From assembly GCA_001897525.1 (NCBI GenBank), contig MKTB01000015.1:186001-250000 (forward strand): a DNA stretch of 64,000 nucleotides, written 5' to 3'. Positions 43,211 to 51,327 of the stretch are shown piece by piece (the stretch's first letter is position 1; each line of letters starts with the position of its first letter). The translations under genes were made by a program, and so were the position numbers. A model generated the notes under the pieces. The model was not told the origin of the DNA and made no database searches. It was given only the letters and a program-made list of their open reading frames with translations. The stretch is from Bacteroidetes bacterium 43-16. GTDB taxonomy: Bacteria > Bacteroidota > Bacteroidia > Chitinophagales > Chitinophagaceae.

Positions 43211-44134
43211 TTAGAAAACAATATTGGTATTGGGTAAGGCCTTTTTCAAGGCGCTTATTTCTGCGGCACTGATGGGATTGCCCACGAGGACCAGGTTGCG
43301 CAAATGGCTCATCTTATAGATAGATCCGGGCAGCTTTTCAATCTGGTTATAACTCAGGTAAAGAGATTCCAGCTCTTTTAAGATACTGATACTTTCCGGC
43401 AATGTTTTTAAGCGGTTATTGGTGACAATAATGGACTTAAGGCTTTTCAATTTTCCAATGTTAGCGGGCAGTTGCTCGATCTCATTATTGGCCAGTGCCA
43501 GTCTTTTCAACTTGCTCATCCGGACCATTTCTTCCGGGATGGCCTTCAGTTTGTTGAAAGACAGGTCCATTTCCTCTAATCCCCTGAGTTTGCCTATTTC
43601 TTTGGGTAAGACCAGCAGCCCGTTATGGTTGAGGTCCAGGATCCGGAGCTGTTTCAGCTTGCCGACACCGGGATTCAGGGAAGAAAAATTATTCCAGGAA
43701 AGGTCCAGTGTATTCAGGTTTTTCAGCTTAAACATACCCAATGGCAGGTCGGAAAGGCTGTTATTATCCAATTGGATAAAACGCAGCGCCAGCCAGCCTT
43801 CTATGCTTTCCGGCAAGCCTTTCAAATGGTTTTCGCTTAAGATCACCTGCTCCAGCTTGCTCAATGCCCCGATACTTGCCGGTAGCTCCCTTAAGCTGTT
43901 GCTTTTGAGGTCCAGGTAGGTGATGGCAGTCAGGGCACCTATCTTATCACTTACTTTTTCAATTTTGGCCACACGCATAGAAAGCTTTTGGGCACAGTCT
44001 TTATAGGCAAGGGCTTCCGGGATGGTCTTAAACACATGTGTTTTACAGTCTATCTTTACTTCCTGGGTAAATGCAGAATAGCCTTTCAATAAAAGAAAGG
44101 CTATTACTGCACTCATTTTGATGTTGAGTCTCAT
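43211..44134 (-). CDS. Exported leucine-rich repeat protein
   Basis: 307 aa from the ATG at 44134 (a TTG lies two codons earlier). Signal peptide up to about residue 23, then about nine leucine-rich repeats of 23 residues (pattern LxxLPxxIgxLxxLxxLxLxxN) from 70 to 300, without enzymatic domain. Ends 9 nt before the start of the imelysin-peroxidase gene and begins 8 nt after the PhoX-like gene, so these three are one transcript. Probably a binding scaffold in the periplasm or on the surface. Confidence 0.88.
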   Translation of the reverse strand: MRLNIKMSAVIAFLLLKGYSAFTQEVKIDCKTHVFKTIPEALAYKDCAQKLSMRVAKIEKVSDKIGALTAITYLDLKSNSLRELPASIGALSKLEQVILSENHLKGLPESIEGWLALRFIQLDNNSLSDLPLGMFKLKNLNTLDLSWNNFSSLNPGVGKLKQLRILDLNHNGLLVLPKEIGKLRGLEEMDLSFNKLKAIPEEMVRMSKLKRLALANNEIEQLPANIGKLKSLKSIIVTNNRLKTLPESISILKELESLYLSYNQIEKLPGSIYKMSHLRNLVLVGNPISAAEISALKKALPNTNIVF

Positions 44135-44142
44135 ATTCAATT

Positions 44143-46356
44143 TTATTGCTTAACTATTTTGCTTTGCAGTATGCTTCCGTTCACGCGGATCACACTTTGA
44201 TAAACACCTACAGGCAGATTACCCAGCTCTAATTCAAAGATATTAGCACCGGCTTTCACCATTCTTTCTTCTGTAAACAATAATTTACCGTCTACACTGT
44301 AAAGCATCAACTGGCCTTTGCTGTTCACTTTACTGTTCAGCTCAATCGTCACTTTACCGGAAGTAGGATTAGGATATACGCTTACTAAAGATAAATCGTT
44401 GATCCTGCCAATAGCCGTAGAAGTATCTACAGGAGGTATCGTGGTCGTATCTACAAAAGTGATACCTAAGAATTCTTTACGTGCGATCACTACAGCAGCT
44501 TCTTTATTGATTCTTACCGTATCTCCGTTAGCATCAATACCTACACCATTAGTTCCGTCCGGGTGCTGGAAGGAAACGAACATATACTTGTAATCAGGCG
44601 TGAAGGTCATACCGGTAGGCTCACAACCGGCAGGCGTTACGGCAAACAATTTAACGGCTGGATTGGTTTGTGTATGACAAGGAGGTACCATGTAAATGTG
44701 GTTACGGCCACCATCCTGGAGTACATAAAGATTACCTTTATCATCAAAAGTCAGGTTATCTACACCACCACCCCATTGCTCAGATACGATCGTGCTGTCT
44801 TCCAATTGATAGTTGTACACGGTTGCAGTGTTCCCCACAAAGATCTGTGCTTCGCTCACGACTAGACCATCATCCTGGAAACGGTACACACGGCTGGTAG
44901 CTTTTGAAGTAAAGTAGATCTTACCGTCTAATGGGCTGATCTCCACATCTTCAACGGCATTAAAGTTAGTTGCACCTACTGCCTGGGCATAAGTCCTTAC
45001 GTTATTACAATCTTCAGGGGTAAAGTTCGGGATACCGATCCATTGACCTGTGGTTACAGAACCGATAGGACCATCCAGTTTCAGTACATATAAATTACCG
45101 GCGCTCATGTCCTCTTCGTTATGTGCTACATATTTCCAGATGTACCCGTAAGAGCTCTCATCTGCACCTTCGTAAACGGTTTTACGGTCTGATGATACCA
45201 CACAGTTCTCGTGGCTCATCCGGCCCATTCCCCAGATCTTGTCCGGAGTACCATCGCCATCATAATCTTTGATCTTTGCCGTAACCGGGTCGATCTCTAC
45301 CATCCAACCCACATCCTGGTAGCCATCACCATTTGCATCGGCAGTAGGTAAGGTCTCTTCAGAAGTAATGATGCTGTTCCACGGAGTTACGGTACCGGAA
45401 CAGTTTCTTCCTGTACCCGCGATACCGCCAAAATCAACCGGTACGCTTTTCTCTACTTCCCAAAGGTGTGTAGAATCATTAAACTTGATATCCAGCATGG
45501 ACACACCGGCCGCAGGCCAGCTGCCCAGCTCGTGGTTGATGGATAAATATCCTTTAGTGCTGCTGCTGTCTTTAGGTACATAACCGGTAAAGTCAAACAA
45601 ACCTTTCATCAGACCATGTGCCGTATCGGTATACGGATCGCCTTCCATAGCTACGATCTGGTAAGTATGTGTAGCAGGGATGAGCAAGGTATCTTGCTGT
45701 ACACCCGGCATTACAGAGCTGAATCTTGAAATATGCAGAGAGTCTAAACCTGCATCACATACCACCGGAGGTTTCGGTTGTATATAATCCAGTTTCAGCG
45801 CAAAGGAAAGGTCAGAACTGCTGAGATCGCACTGGTGTATTTCAACCGCGAATGTATTTTCTCCTAATTGCAGCGCGGATGCAGGAATGGTATGCAACCT
45901 GAAATCGTTTTCCGCAGAGGTATTGGAGCTGGCAAAGGTTGTGTAGGTGCTGGTAGCCGGCATATTATCCCTTACTACTTCTGTACCGTTCAGGTAAACC
46001 ACAGCGCCGTCATCTCTTCTTAAGCTTAATCTTACTACCTGGTTTTGATTAGGCAGTGCAGTAAGGTTGAATTTAACCCTGAAATAAGTGGTCGTGTATT
46101 TTTGCTGACTGTTAGGTCCGAAGCCGACAACGGTAATTTCGTCGCCATCTCCGTAGCCCAGTTCTGCAGAGCCACTCACCCAGCTGCTGTCATTAAAAGC
46201 CGGAGTCACCCAGGCAGTTCCCTGGTCGGTGCCATTGTCGAGGTATTTCCAGACGGTGGCCTCCGGAACGATCGGGGTAATCAGGTTTTGGGCATTTGCA
46301 TTGAGGCCCAATCCCATAAGCGCCAAAGCGCCTAACAAGGTAAATTTTTGTTGCAT
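44143..46356 (-). CDS. PhoX-like (DUF839) secreted phosphatase-type protein with T9SS sorting domain
   Basis: 737 aa. Signal peptide 1-22; residues about 30-195 a jelly-roll domain (SWVSGSAELGYGDGD, VKFNLTAL, LRRDDGAVVYLNG); 200-640 the DUF839 beta-propeller with SINHELGSW, GTGRNCSGTVTPWNS, GMGRMSHENCVV and calcium-type loops DANGDGYQD and DYDGDGTPD; last 85 residues a T9SS type A sorting domain (VYPNPTSGKV ... GVYQSVI). PhoX phosphatases use Ca and Fe. Activity not shown; the family also holds non-phosphatases. First gene of the three-gene operon. Confidence 0.88.
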   Translation of the reverse strand: MQQKFTLLGALALMGLGLNANAQNLITPIVPEATVWKYLDNGTDQGTAWVTPAFNDSSWVSGSAELGYGDGDEITVVGFGPNSQQKYTTTYFRVKFNLTALPNQNQVVRLSLRRDDGAVVYLNGTEVVRDNMPATSTYTTFASSNTSAENDFRLHTIPASALQLGENTFAVEIHQCDLSSSDLSFALKLDYIQPKPPVVCDAGLDSLHISRFSSVMPGVQQDTLLIPATHTYQIVAMEGDPYTDTAHGLMKGLFDFTGYVPKDSSSTKGYLSINHELGSWPAAGVSMLDIKFNDSTHLWEVEKSVPVDFGGIAGTGRNCSGTVTPWNSIITSEETLPTADANGDGYQDVGWMVEIDPVTAKIKDYDGDGTPDKIWGMGRMSHENCVVSSDRKTVYEGADESSYGYIWKYVAHNEEDMSAGNLYVLKLDGPIGSVTTGQWIGIPNFTPEDCNNVRTYAQAVGATNFNAVEDVEISPLDGKIYFTSKATSRVYRFQDDGLVVSEAQIFVGNTATVYNYQLEDSTIVSEQWGGGVDNLTFDDKGNLYVLQDGGRNHIYMVPPCHTQTNPAVKLFAVTPAGCEPTGMTFTPDYKYMFVSFQHPDGTNGVGIDANGDTVRINKEAAVVIARKEFLGITFVDTTTIPPVDTSTAIGRINDLSLVSVYPNPTSGKVTIELNSKVNSKGQLMLYSVDGKLLFTEERMVKAGANIFELELGNLPVGVYQSVIRVNGSILQSKIVKQ

Positions 46357-46480
46357 GATATGCTTTTAGGTTAATCCTGCAAAGCTGCCATTTGATTGTT
46401 AGCAAAATGTTACCGGACGGTGAACTTTAAATTACAATTCTATGACAAATGGATTTTATTTTATCTCATATCAAGGCACA

Positions 46481-46515
46481 AAAAAAGCCGGTCATCTGCA
46501 AAAGATAACCGGCTC
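46481..46515 (-). terminator. Intrinsic terminator of rng
   Basis: Minus strand GAGCCGGTTATCT ... AGATGACCGGC followed by TTTTTTT; about 20 nt after the rng stop. Confidence 0.86.
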
Positions 46516-46534
46516 TATCATTTAAAAGCTTCTT

Positions 46535-48091
46535 TTAAAGCTTTATTTCATCATCTGTATTACGATCCACGAAAGTGTATTTCGTGATCGGGTAATCGTT
46601 ATTTGGTTTTGTTTTCAACCATACATTATGCTTGCGGTACCATTTCCACTGCAGGGAGCGGAACAGGCCTCCGTATTTAATGTAAGACTGCAACATGGGG
46701 TGACAAACCAAAGTAAGTTTCTTATGCCCCTGGTTGATCAGGTAATTCAGGTCTTTTTCTACTTCATCCGTGATCAATATGCTGGCCTCGATCTTGCCGG
46801 TACCTTTACAGGTAGGACAGACTTCTGTTGTGGTGATATTGATCTCCGGTCTCAGGCGCTGACGCGTGATCTGCATCAAACCGAATTTAGAGATCGGTAA
46901 TACGGTATGGCGCGCCCGGTCATTTTTCATGAATTCAGACATAGCCTCCAGCAGCGTTTTCCGGTTGTCAGGATGCTTCAGATCGATAAAATCGACAATG
47001 ATGATGCCACCAATATCTCTCAATCTCAGCTGGCGTGCAATCTCTTCGGCTGCTTCCAGGTTGGTCTTCAAAGCACTTTCTTCCTGGTTGCTGTCTGCAG
47101 CACGTGTACCACTGTTCACATCTATCACGTGCATCGCTTCTGTATGCTCGATGATGAGATAGGCACCGCTGTTCATATTTACAGTCTTACCGAAGGAGGC
47201 TTTCACCTGGCGGGTAATGCCGTAGTTATCAAATATCGGCTGGTTGTGGTTATAGAACTGGACGATATCTTCTTTTTCCGGGGCAATACGGGCAATGTAA
47301 TCTTTGGTCTCGTTAACGATCCCTTTATCATTGACCACTACCTTGGAGAAGCTGTCGTTCAACAGATCCCGGAGGATAGAAGTTGTCTTGGCCTGCTCGC
47401 TCAGGATCCTTTGTGTAGGCACCGCACCTTTAAGATTGGTCTGGATATTGCTCCAGGTAGTTGCCAGGTCGGTAAGATCTGCATGCAGTTCTGCCGTATT
47501 TTTACCTTCTGCCGCCGTACGCACGATGACCCCGAAGTTTTTAGGCTTTATGCTTTCCACGATCTTCTGGAGGCGTTTACGCTCTTCAGCCGAATGGATC
47601 TTCCTGGAAACTGAAACAAAATTATTGAATGGGGTAAGTACCACAAATCTCCCCGGCAGCGAGAGCTCGCAACTCAACCTTGGACCTTTGGACGATATGG
47701 GTTCTTTCAGTATCTGAACCAGTATTTCCGGTTTGGGGTTAAAGACTTCTGTTATTTTTCCGGTCTTTAAGATCTCCGGTTCATTTTTAAAATTGCCGAA
47801 ATCGAATCCGTTCGGATTAGTATCGAATCGGGCAGCTTGTGTAAATTTGATGAGTGAGCGCACATATGGGCTCAGATCGGTATAATGGAGAAATGCGTCT
47901 TTCTCGTAGCCAACATCTACAAATGCAGCATTAAGGCCCGGCATCAGTTTTTTAACTTTGCCAAGATATAAATCGCCTACGGCAAAAGCAGTATTGCTTT
48001 GCTCGTAATGTAATTCTACAAGTTTTTTATCTTCTAATAACGCTATTGCTACTCCGTTATCCGATGCTTCTATCACCATTTCCTTGTTCAT
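46535..48091 (-). CDS. rng: Ribonuclease G/E family endoribonuclease
   Basis: Cleaves single-stranded RNA in rRNA and tRNA processing and mRNA decay. 518 aa from the ATG at 48091, which gives the usual MNKEMVIEASDNGVAIALLE beginning; the frame extends eight codons upstream. S1-type RNA-binding domain early (YLGKVKKLMPGLNAAFVDVGYEKDAFLHY), catalytic Asp residues in VIDVNSG and IVDFIDLKHPDNR, and the zinc-link CPTCKGTG. Its upstream region is structured (48311-48375). Confidence 0.93.
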   Translation of the reverse strand: MNKEMVIEASDNGVAIALLEDKKLVELHYEQSNTAFAVGDLYLGKVKKLMPGLNAAFVDVGYEKDAFLHYTDLSPYVRSLIKFTQAARFDTNPNGFDFGNFKNEPEILKTGKITEVFNPKPEILVQILKEPISSKGPRLSCELSLPGRFVVLTPFNNFVSVSRKIHSAEERKRLQKIVESIKPKNFGVIVRTAAEGKNTAELHADLTDLATTWSNIQTNLKGAVPTQRILSEQAKTTSILRDLLNDSFSKVVVNDKGIVNETKDYIARIAPEKEDIVQFYNHNQPIFDNYGITRQVKASFGKTVNMNSGAYLIIEHTEAMHVIDVNSGTRAADSNQEESALKTNLEAAEEIARQLRLRDIGGIIIVDFIDLKHPDNRKTLLEAMSEFMKNDRARHTVLPISKFGLMQITRQRLRPEINITTTEVCPTCKGTGKIEASILITDEVEKDLNYLINQGHKKLTLVCHPMLQSYIKYGGLFRSLQWKWYRKHNVWLKTKPNNDYPITKYTFVDRNTDDEIKL

Positions 48092-48310
48092 GAGAAAATA
48101 TGTTTTAAAGTACATCGACCCCGGGCGTTTTCACCTGCCGGGTTTCGGTTTTTTTGAACAGCAATAAACGGACACAGAGACAGGTTTCCAGGAGTAAAAA
48201 GGCCGGGAAGAAATGACTTCGTGCTGCTATTCAAAAAAGCAATGAATATTTATTCTGATAAAATATTTTACATAGGAATACAGATTACTTCATACCTCTG
48301 TACATCCCGT

Positions 48311-48375
48311 CTCTTTTACCCAACGGGTAAAAAGAGAATACAGATACCGGCATCAGAGGGCCGGCATCTGCATTC
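48311..48375 (-). ncRNA. Structured leader upstream of rng (hairpins, class unknown)
   Basis: Two adjacent hairpins lie in the 325-nt gap between the small basic-protein gene and rng: arms 48311-48321 with 48325-48336 (11 bp, one bulge) and 48336-48351 with 48360-48375 (14 of 16 positions paired). A third GC-rich stem CCCGGC/GCCCGGG occurs at about 48119-48141. No T run follows, so these are probably not terminators. No known RNA family is recognised; the gap has no credible gene. Confidence 0.6.
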
Positions 48376-48416
48376 TTATATTTTGTGTCTAAATAAGTTT
48401 CAAGCTTAAGGCTTAC

Positions 48417-48512
48417 TTATCTTTTCTTGCTTTTATGACGGTTTTTTCTCAAACGTTTTTTACGTTTGTGCGTCGCAATCTTATGACGTTTTCTTTTTTT
48501 ACCACAAGGCAT
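48417..48512 (-). CDS. COX24/AURKAIP1-like small basic protein (probable small-subunit ribosomal protein)
   Basis: 31 residues, start ATG at 48512, stop TAA at 48417. It begins MPCGKKRKRHK, then THKRKKRLRKNRHKSKKR; about 20 of 31 residues are Lys, Arg or His. It resembles the COX24/AURKAIP1 domain of mitochondrial mS38 and of the mycobacterial ribosomal protein bS22, and an entry of the same type common in Bacteroidota. Too short for usual gene finding. Its -7 box at 48519 ends six bases before the ATG. Confidence 0.85.
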   Translation of the reverse strand: MPCGKKRKRHKIATHKRKKRLRKNRHKSKKR

Positions 48513-48518
48513 AATCTA

Positions 48519-48526
48519 CAAATTTA
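48519..48526 (-). promoter_or_regulatory. -7 promoter element of the small basic-protein gene
   Basis: Minus strand TAAATTTG (TAnnTTTG), six bases before the ATG at 48512. No clear -33 TTG. Confidence 0.6.
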
Positions 48527-48591
48527 ATTAAGTTAATAATATATATATAGACAGAGTAAAGCACTCCTAACAATATACGGTGTTTTCAAAT

Positions 48592-49506
48592 CTACTTCTT
48601 GAAGGTAGCAATATAAGCATCCATTTCTTTTGCAAAATCAGGATTCTTGATGATCTTTTTGGCCTGGTTAAACAGCTCAATGGCTTTTTCCGTATTGCCC
48701 ATCTCTTTATAAGCTTCGCCCATAAAAAGATGTGTTTCAAAATTATCTTTATCTATAGCCAGGATGATCTTGCCTCTTTCGATCGCTTTATCAAACTGCC
48801 TGGATTGCAAAGCCATTTTACCCAAAGTTACCTGTGCCCTCAGATTTTTCGGGTTTTGTTCTGCAAAGTCTCTTAACTTAAAGACCCCGTTCATAACATC
48901 TCCCTGATCAATCATTGCAAGCGCCAGATCCAGAGTTGCGGTATCATTGGCCGGATTTATATTGATTACTTTATTCAAAGAAGCTACTTTCCCGTCTGCA
49001 AAAAGCTGGCGTACTGCAGGATCTTCCGAAGCCTTCATACCTTCCTCATACAAATGGGCGGCAAAGTTCATAATTTTTTCTGAATTTTCCAAATCTCCGG
49101 CTTTAGCAAAATAATTTGCTGCAATTCCCTTCTGCCCGATGGCCTGCCAGCGCTTGCCCAGCGACTCATAAGCCAGGAATTTTTCTTTAGGATCTGTAGC
49201 GGTAGTCGCCTTATGTTCGAAATTTTCGATCTCTGCTTTTACCTGCGGAGACAGTAATCGCTTCTTGACATCGGCCTGCAAAGAATCAAAACTTGCTGCT
49301 TTCACCATCATAGCACCTCCGGCCATAGGTCCGGCCGCAGGCTTGCTCTCCTGCTCGTGGTCGTGGTCATGACCCTCGCCCGGGGCATGATCGTGGCCGG
49401 CGTGTGCCTCCTGCTCTTTTCCCGGTTTAACGTTAGTGGTCGCCAGGTATATACCTATAGCGGCAGCCAAAGCAATGGCAATAGCGGTAATTTGTTTAGA
49501 ATTCAA
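48592..49506 (-). CDS. Membrane-anchored TPR protein with His-rich linker
   Basis: About 304 aa if it starts at the TTG at 49506 (NSKQITAIAIALA...). The open frame also has a TTG at 49536, but a -7 box (TAACTTTG, 49531-49524) lies inside that extension, so the later start is preferred. One membrane helix near the N terminus, then six His within 16 residues (35-50, pattern HxxHxH...HxHxH), then TPR repeats to the end. Probably a periplasmic scaffold; the His stretch could bind metal. Unassigned function. Confidence 0.8.
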   Translation of the reverse strand: MNSKQITAIAIALAAAIGIYLATTNVKPGKEQEAHAGHDHAPGEGHDHDHEQESKPAAGPMAGGAMMVKAASFDSLQADVKKRLLSPQVKAEIENFEHKATTATDPKEKFLAYESLGKRWQAIGQKGIAANYFAKAGDLENSEKIMNFAAHLYEEGMKASEDPAVRQLFADGKVASLNKVININPANDTATLDLALAMIDQGDVMNGVFKLRDFAEQNPKNLRAQVTLGKMALQSRQFDKAIERGKIILAIDKDNFETHLFMGEAYKEMGNTEKAIELFNQAKKIIKNPDFAKEMDAYIATFKK

Positions 49507-49523
49507 GACTTGGAAAATTTTTG

Positions 49524-49531
49524 CAAAGTTA
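49524..49531 (-). promoter_or_regulatory. -7 promoter element of the TPR gene
   Basis: Minus strand TAACTTTG (TAnnTTTG). Its position inside the longest open frame is the reason for choosing the downstream TTG at 49506 as start. Confidence 0.55.
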
Positions 49532-49559
49532 ATCAACTATTTGAGTCGAAAGGTTAAAG

Positions 49560-49690
49560 GCTGGACAAAAAAGCAGGCATCAACAGAATCCCTGGAAATT
49601 ATCATATCCAGCCATTTGGGCCAGGTGCCGGTGAGCGGAGCGATCTCTTTTTAATGATTAATTATTAGTGGTTAATTATTAATGATAGTA
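49560..49690 (+). repeat. Interspersed repeat remnant plus five heptamer units
   Basis: The sequence GAGCGGAGCGATCTCTTT at 49633-49650 resembles the end of the element at 51129-51173. It is followed at once by five 7-bp units (TTAATGA, TTAATTA, TTAGTGG, TTAATTA, TTAATGA; 49651-49685). The rest of the gap up to 49778 has no gene. Confidence 0.7.
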
Positions 49691-49778
49691 TCGGGGTGAA
49701 GTCATCTGCTTCCCTTTCTATCAAGAGTACCGGGTTCCGCTGTATTGCGCTCTTCATGACGGCTTTGCGGACCAGGCT

Positions 49779-50192
49779 TTAATCAATCGTAGCGATACAC
49801 TTCAACTCAATCGCAATCGGTGTAGGCAAGGAATTGATCTCTACCGTAGTGCGGCAAGGTTGGTTGTCTTTGAAGTATTCAGCGTAAATACGGTTATAGG
49901 TGGCAAAATCGCGTTTCATATGTACCAGGAAAACGGTTACATCTACCAGTTTATCCCAGCTGCTGCCACTTTCTTCCAGGACGATGCGCACGTTATCAAA
50001 CACATTGCGGCATTGCGCCTCGAAGTCAAAACTCAGGAAGTTACCGTTTTTATCCAGTTCCAGGCCGGGGATCTGGTTGTCCACCGTCCTTGGTCCTATA
50101 CCGGAAAGAAATAATAGATTGCCCACTTTACGGGCATGCGGATAAAGGCCTACCGGGGCCGGAGCTTTATCGGTTGAAATTTTTTCTGACAT
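49779..50192 (-). CDS. RidA family protein (2-aminomuconate deaminase-like)
   Basis: 137 aa. Rid family trimer fold: PHARKVGNLLFLSGIGPR, FEAQCRNVFDNVRIVLEESGSSWDKLVDVTVFL, and CRTTVEINSLP with the conserved Arg. The N-terminal PHARKVG and the VHMKRDFATYN segment resemble 2-aminomuconate deaminases of tryptophan/aminophenol breakdown more than true RidA, but no partner genes are near. May deaminate enamine/imine intermediates. Divergent from the aminotransferase IV gene. Confidence 0.85.
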   Translation of the reverse strand: MSEKISTDKAPAPVGLYPHARKVGNLLFLSGIGPRTVDNQIPGLELDKNGNFLSFDFEAQCRNVFDNVRIVLEESGSSWDKLVDVTVFLVHMKRDFATYNRIYAEYFKDNQPCRTTVEINSLPTPIAIELKCIATID

Positions 50193-50196
50193 AGGG

Positions 50197-50204
50197 CAAA
50201 TATA
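50197..50204 (-). promoter_or_regulatory. -7 promoter element of the RidA gene
   Basis: Minus strand TATATTTG (TAnnTTTG); four bases before the ATG at 50192. Confidence 0.62.
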
Positions 50205-50261
50205 TTGAAAATATCAGTAACCGAAGGCTTTTGCCTGCTCTCTTAGCTGATAAAAATGCTT

Positions 50262-50269
50262 TACATTTG
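50262..50269 (+). promoter_or_regulatory. -7 promoter element of the aminotransferase IV gene
   Basis: TACATTTG (TAnnTTTG); four bases before the ATG at 50274. It mirrors the arrangement at the divergent RidA gene. Confidence 0.62.
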
Positions 50270-50273
50270 AAGG

Positions 50274-50927
50274 ATGGAAAACACTACCGGCCTGATCGAA
50301 ACTATGTATGTACTGGAGGGGCAAATTGCCCTGGAAGCGTATCACAGGAAACGCCTGGGCGAAGGGCTGAGCACCTATCACATAAAGCTGGATGCGGACA
50401 AGATATTCAGCGAGATCTATAAAGCCATTGAACGCCACCAGCAAGAAGGGCCGGAGCTGAAAGTGAGGTTTGAAATATTCCCCACGCCCACGGCCAGTTC
50501 CCTGCAGATCAAGGTATCAGCCTTCAGCAGAAAGGAGCTAAAGCCGGTAAAGCTTGGCTTTGCCCATGAACTCCGCATCAATGCCGCCTCATCCAATCAT
50601 TTAAAAACGACGGACCGGGAAATCTATGACGAGGCCTTATGCCAGGCTGAGGAAAAGGGTATGGATGATATGATCTTGTGTAATGAACGCGGCGAAATCG
50701 CAGAAACGGGCATCTTCAATCTCTTGTGGCATGATGAGACCTTGCAACAGTGGTTCACCCCGGCCCTGTCCTCGGGCTGTGTTGCGGGTGTGCAGCGTGC
50801 CTACCTGCTGGACTCCGGCAAGCTGCAGGAGCGGATCTGTTTCCCGGAAGACCTGATTAAGGCTAAATCGATCATGGTCTGCAATGCGCTCAGAGGGGTT
50901 TTGAATGTTGCGGAGCTGGAGTATTAG
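50274..50927 (+). CDS. Aminotransferase class IV (4-amino-4-deoxychorismate lyase-like)
   Basis: 217 aa fold-type IV PLP protein. Lys111 in NHLKTTDREIY is the expected PLP lysine; Glu and backbone contacts come from ETGIFNLLW, and SSGCVAGVQRAYLL is the substrate/PLP loop. Closest in layout to PabC, which makes p-aminobenzoate for folate from the product of PabB with a TrpG/PabA-type amidotransferase; branched-chain or D-amino acid transaminase is less likely given the short N-terminal part. Divergent from RidA, which in other bacteria removes toxic enamines made by PLP enzymes. Confidence 0.86.
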   Translation: MENTTGLIETMYVLEGQIALEAYHRKRLGEGLSTYHIKLDADKIFSEIYKAIERHQQEGPELKVRFEIFPTPTASSLQIKVSAFSRKELKPVKLGFAHELRINAASSNHLKTTDREIYDEALCQAEEKGMDDMILCNERGEIAETGIFNLLWHDETLQQWFTPALSSGCVAGVQRAYLLDSGKLQERICFPEDLIKAKSIMVCNALRGVLNVAELEY

Positions 50928-50931
50928 AATA

Positions 50932-51042
50932 GTGAAGAGTGAATAGTGAAGAGTGAAGAGTGAAGAGTGAAATGGCTAATTGTTAATTGTTAATTGTGAA
51001 TGGGTGGTAGGCGATGAGTGATTGTTAATGGTGAATGATAGT
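50932..51042 (+). repeat. Heptamer repeat array after the aminotransferase gene
   Basis: About 16 units of 7 bp kept in one phase: GTGAAGA and GTGAATA units first, then TGTTAAT, TGTGAAT and GGTGAAT units. It begins five bases after the stop codon. The unit families are those of the arrays at 20624, 49651 and 51174. Confidence 0.88.
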
Positions 51043-51128
51043 AGCAGGATGGAACCACTTCCTCACATAGCATTGAGGCTGCCCAACTTCATTTCATTGC
51101 GTACGCATTGCCATACAACCTAATCACG

Positions 51129-51173
51129 AAGCCGTCATGTCGACCGAGCGATAGCGAGTGGAGACATCTCTTT
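51129..51173 (+). repeat. Interspersed repeat (GTCGACCGAGCG...GGAGACATCTC)
   Basis: Segment with GTCATGTCGACCGAGCGATA at its start and GTGGAGACATCTCTTT at its end, with GAGCGATAGCGAG as a short repeated core. Resembles interspersed non-coding repeats known in many Bacteroidota genomes. Echoes in the window: 49633-49650, 51345-51355 (GGGAGACATCT) and 57622-57634 (minus strand GGAGACATCTCTT). Confidence 0.75.
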
Positions 51174-51327
51174 TTAATGGTTAATGGTTGATGGTAAAAA
51201 AAGAATAGAGAATAGAGAATAGTGAATAGTGAATAGTGAATAGAAAATAGTGAATAGAAAATAGTGAATAGAAAATAGTGAATAGAAAATAGTGAATAGA
51301 AAATAGTGAATAGAAAATAGTGAATAG
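51174..51327 (+). repeat. Long heptamer repeat array with 14-bp higher order
   Basis: 22 units of 7 bp in unbroken phase: TTAATGG twice, TTGATGG, TAAAAAA, three AGAATAG, three TGAATAG, then AAAATAG and TGAATAG alternating six times. The alternation makes a 14-bp repeat, evidence of stepwise expansion. It joins directly to the interspersed repeat before it. Confidence 0.92.

Noticed and set aside
46396-46587. 63-codon plus-strand frame over the rng terminator
   Set aside because: It crosses a terminator and the end of rng; no features.
48221-48409. 62-codon frame in the rng leader
   Set aside because: It crosses the hairpins on the opposite strand and shows no family likeness.
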